A stretch of DNA of 17,019 nucleotides from JBGSUZ01 sp963677505 (GTDB taxonomy: Bacteria > Bacillota > Clostridia > Peptostreptococcales > Acidaminobacteraceae). Position 1 is the stretch's first letter; each line of letters starts with the position of its first letter. The DNA lies in assembly GCA_963677505.2 (NCBI GenBank), contig CAXXWB010000008.1, forward strand, positions 1 to 17,019, written 5' to 3'. The notes under the pieces are model-generated. The model was not told the DNA's origin, did no database searches, and saw only the letters and a program-made list of their open reading frames with translations. Shown here in pieces: positions 14,513 to 17,019 of the stretch. Position numbers and translations under genes: made by a program.

Positions 14513-16828
14513 ATGAAAGTGAATTTTGACCAATCTGTTTTAAAAAAGGAAAGGCAAGTATGGGAAAATTTGATAGTGGCACTAGACCACCATGAAGGTT
14601 GTTTTTTTGCTTGTGACTATACATATCCGGGAAGATACCACCCATGGCAAGTCGGTTTGTCAGAACCACTAATTAGAATACAAGCATGGGGACTTTATTT
14701 TGAGATTGAATGTATGGTTAGGGAAAAAATAGGTGTCCTGAGTGAAATATATAAAGAGTTAAATCGAGGCGAATACTTTAAAAGCCTTTGCTCAGGCTAT
14801 TCCAGTGAAAGTGGCAATGCTATTTTAATCGGCGAGATCAAAGAGCCCAATGAGTCTGCCTCCATAGACGAAAGTGAACGGGGCAGGCAAAACAGCATCT
14901 TTACCCTCGTTAGAGATTTGCTGAGTCACTTTGAAACGGAATGCCCTGTCTTTGGAGTCTATGGCAATTATGGCTATGCCTTAGTCCACCAATTTGAAAC
15001 CTTGACAAAGGGGGTTCACGTTAGCCAAGACGCTCCCGATTTACTGCTCTATTTACCCCAGAAGTTAATCTATAAGGCAAATGCTTATGAAACAGCCGTA
15101 GAGATTCGTTATGAATATGTTTATCACTCTCATGAGCATTACGAGTGTTTTGAACAGTCGTTATTTACCAAATCCAAAACTAGAGGTTCAGAACGCCTAG
15201 ATAAAAATATACCTAAAGTAGATTATGAGCTTATGGTGAAACAGTTAAAACCTCTATTTGAAAAAGGGGATCTTTTCGAAGCGGTGCCCTCCTATGAAAG
15301 GGTTCATCCATGCAAAGCAAAGCCCTCGATCTTGTTCAATCGACTAAGAGAAATGAATCCAAGTCCCTTTCACTATTTTGTCAATACGGGAAGAGAACAC
15401 CTTATTGGGGCATCGCCAGAAATGTATGTAAGAGTCAATAATGGCATGATTGAAACATGTCCCATATCAGGCACCATCTCCCGAGGGTTGGATAGTCTCT
15501 CAGACCATAGCCAAATACGAAAGCTTATGAACTCTCAAAAAGATGAAGACGAATTGACCATGTGTACCGATGTAGACCGAAATGACAAATCAAAAATATG
15601 CGACCCTGCCACTATAAAAGTCCTAGGGCGAAGACAAATTGAAATGTATAGCCATTTGATACACACGGTGGATCATGTCACTGGAAAATTAAGATCCAAT
15701 AGAGACGGGATAGATGCCTTTATTGCCCATATGTGGGCGGTTACCGTCACAGGGGCGCCTAAGAAAGCGGCGATGAACTGGATTGAAGAAAACGAAAAAA
15801 CGGCTAGGCAATGGTATGGTGGTGCCATTGGCTATATGACAGTAAAAGGGGACATTAATACGGGCTTAACTCTAAGAGGAATTCAGTTAAAGGACGGTTT
15901 GGCATCGGTTCGTGTGGGTGCAACCATTCTTTACGACTCGGACCCCTATTTAGAATCGGTGGAAACCTTGACCAAGGCTGCCGCTATGGAAGCCGTTATT
16001 GGGGAAGTTGAGAGTGGCGTTGAAAGTGTAAGTGAGATTAATTCTGATATATATATTAATAAAACGACTAACGTATTAGTAATTGACCATGACGATTCAT
16101 TTGTCCATACCTTGGCAGGTTACTTTGAAAATCAGGGCTGTCGGGTCAAAACCATTCGCCAGTCCAATGTAGCCAAGTACTTTGAGAGTCTTGAAAAAAT
16201 TCAGGCTGGAGAAAGTCATACTAATCAAGAAATGCTAAAATCGGAAAATTTACCTGATTTGATGGTCCTTTCACCTGGCCCAGGAACCCCAGAGGATTTC
16301 AAACTCCATGACAGCATCCAATGGGCCATTGAGAAAAATATACCTGTGTTTGGGGTCTGCCTTGGACTGCAAGGGATTGTGACTTACTTTGGAGGCGCAT
16401 TAGGACAATTGGAACGGCCTATGCATGGTAAGTCTTCTTCATTGGTAGAACCCTCTGAAGAAAGGACAATGCCAGAGAAAGAGAAGTATAAAGAAAAAGA
16501 GGTTCATAAAGAAATTGAAACTTATAAAAAGGGACAAAATTCGAAAGCCTTATTTCAACTCAACAAAGGACAAGAAACGCCCAAAATAGGCAGATACCAC
16601 TCCTTGTATGCTTTAGAAATGCCAGATAGTCTTTGTTGTTACGCTATGACAGAAGACTCCTGTCCGATGGCGGTGTACCACAAAACCTTACCAATTTGGG
16701 CTGTTCAATTTCACCCTGAGTCCATTATGAGTGCAGAAGACGATTTTGGCAGTAACATTATTGAAAATCTTGTGACAAAGGTGCGAGCACTATCACCAAA
16801 CTATCCCATAAAGGAGTTGACCTTATGA
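14513..16828 (+). CDS. trpE(G): Anthranilate synthase, fused TrpE-TrpG in one chain
   Basis: This 771-residue chain joins a chorismate-utilising TrpE part (about 1-500) to a class I glutamine amidotransferase (about 519-760). TrpE hallmarks are CPISGTISRG (316-325), DELTMCTDVDRNDKSKIC (346-363), IEMYSHLIHTVDHV (376-389), TVTGAPKKAAM (411-421) and WYGGAIGYM (434-442). In TrpG, LSPGPGTPEDF (586-596), nucleophile Cys616 (GVCLGLQG), GRYHSL (693-698) and His734/Glu736 (QFHPES) are intact. The domain order and N-terminal PGRYHPW resemble the fused TrpE(G) of rhizobia. It makes anthranilate from chorismate and glutamine. The T-box and trpB support tryptophan synthesis over aminodeoxychorismate or phenazine use. 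GAGGTG at 14502-14507 precedes the ATG. A charged insert lies at about 645-690. Confidence 0.93.
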   Translation: MKVNFDQSVLKKERQVWENLIVALDHHEGCFFACDYTYPGRYHPWQVGLSEPLIRIQAWGLYFEIECMVREKIGVLSEIYKELNRGEYFKSLCSGYSSESGNAILIGEIKEPNESASIDESERGRQNSIFTLVRDLLSHFETECPVFGVYGNYGYALVHQFETLTKGVHVSQDAPDLLLYLPQKLIYKANAYETAVEIRYEYVYHSHEHYECFEQSLFTKSKTRGSERLDKNIPKVDYELMVKQLKPLFEKGDLFEAVPSYERVHPCKAKPSILFNRLREMNPSPFHYFVNTGREHLIGASPEMYVRVNNGMIETCPISGTISRGLDSLSDHSQIRKLMNSQKDEDELTMCTDVDRNDKSKICDPATIKVLGRRQIEMYSHLIHTVDHVTGKLRSNRDGIDAFIAHMWAVTVTGAPKKAAMNWIEENEKTARQWYGGAIGYMTVKGDINTGLTLRGIQLKDGLASVRVGATILYDSDPYLESVETLTKAAAMEAVIGEVESGVESVSEINSDIYINKTTNVLVIDHDDSFVHTLAGYFENQGCRVKTIRQSNVAKYFESLEKIQAGESHTNQEMLKSENLPDLMVLSPGPGTPEDFKLHDSIQWAIEKNIPVFGVCLGLQGIVTYFGGALGQLERPMHGKSSSLVEPSEERTMPEKEKYKEKEVHKEIETYKKGQNSKALFQLNKGQETPKIGRYHSLYALEMPDSLCCYAMTEDSCPMAVYHKTLPIWAVQFHPESIMSAEDDFGSNIIENLVTKVRALSPNYPIKELTL

Positions 16829-17019
16829 AATATATCCATGCAGACGAGACGGGACATTTTGGCCCTTACGGAGGCGCTTATGTGTCAGAAATGCTCTACC
16901 CCGCAGTGGTTGAGCTTCAAGAAGCTTTTGCAAATCTCGTTGAAGATGAGTCTTTTGCAAATGAGTTACACGAACTGTTTCAAAACTTTTCAGGGAGACC
17001 GACACCCTTAACATCGGCA
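16825..17019 (+). CDS. trpB: Tryptophan synthase beta subunit (3' end outside the window)
   Basis: The first 65 residues are visible, and the frame is still open at the last base. HFGPYGGAYVSEML (residues 11-24) and GRPTPLT near the end match the TrpB N-terminus that precedes the pyridoxal-phosphate domain. TrpB joins indole and serine to make tryptophan. The ATG overlaps the trpEG stop by four bases (ATGA), with AAGGAG at 16811-16816, so the two are translationally coupled and share the T-box leader. Confidence 0.93.
   Translation, partial: MKYIHADETGHFGPYGGAYVSEMLYPAVVELQEAFANLVEDESFANELHELFQNFSGRPTPLTSA

Noticed and set aside
14488..14529. Short ORF (13 codons, ATG at 14488) as a leader peptide before trpEG
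   Set aside because: It has no Trp codons, overlaps the trpEG start and follows the terminator; the T-box already explains the control.
14513..16828. Aminodeoxychorismate synthase or PhzE-type enzyme
   Set aside because: The Trp-specific T-box and the overlapping trpB make anthranilate synthase the better call; no folate or phenazine gene is near.

Overview
The window looks like chromosomal DNA from a low-GC Gram-positive anaerobe, most likely class Clostridia. The grounds are AT-rich sequence, strong AGGAGG-type ribosome binding sites, some TTG starts, a tryptophan T-box riboswitch, a ferredoxin-dependent 2-oxoacid oxidoreductase, and the cmk-plsC-ispH-rpsA cluster. The genus cannot be fixed from the sequence alone. 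All genes but one lie on the + strand. I see no insertion sequence, phage gene, tRNA, rRNA, CRISPR array or attachment site.

Layout. (1) 1-2538: a co-directional cluster of a truncated RluB-type pseudouridine synthase, a small GNAT-like protein, the tRNA wobble-uridine methyltransferase MnmM (YtqB) and the nucleotidase SurE, ended by a hairpin terminator. (2) 2653-6424: a promoter, then a translationally coupled 2-oxoacid:ferredoxin oxidoreductase operon in the order delta (ferredoxin), alpha, beta, gamma, with an RpiR-type SIS-domain regulator 16 bases behind it. (3) 6362-9859: a promoter and a structured leader of about 143 nt, then cmk, plsC, ispH and a four-domain S1 protein, ended by a strong terminator. 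(4) 9921-10755: a stand-alone cheR with its own terminator. (5) 10801-12264: a CPA-type cation/proton antiporter with a C-terminal RCK_C/TrkA_C domain. (6) 12313-12543, - strand: a 57-residue YjfB-type small protein with its own ribosome binding site and a perfect hairpin terminator. (7) 12743-14182: miaB. (8) 14186-17019: a near-consensus promoter, a complete tryptophan T-box leader with terminator, a fused anthranilate synthase (TrpE-TrpG in one chain) and the start of trpB, which runs off the window.

How the parts fit. The window is mostly core metabolism and RNA modification: rRNA pseudouridylation, tRNA position 34 (MnmM) and position 37 (MiaB), isoprenoid and phospholipid precursors, and ferredoxin-linked 2-oxoacid metabolism with a probable local regulator. 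The clearest regulatory logic is at the right end. Uncharged tRNA-Trp should read the UGG specifier, stabilise the antiterminator and allow transcription of the tryptophan genes.

I found no wholly new system. The points most worth a second look are the tryptophan T-box whose discriminator-pairing base is U rather than the expected C, the fused TrpEG placed directly before trpB with no trpD, trpC or trpF between them, a charged insertion inside its glutaminase domain, the easily missed small gene opposite the antiporter, and the structured cmk leader.
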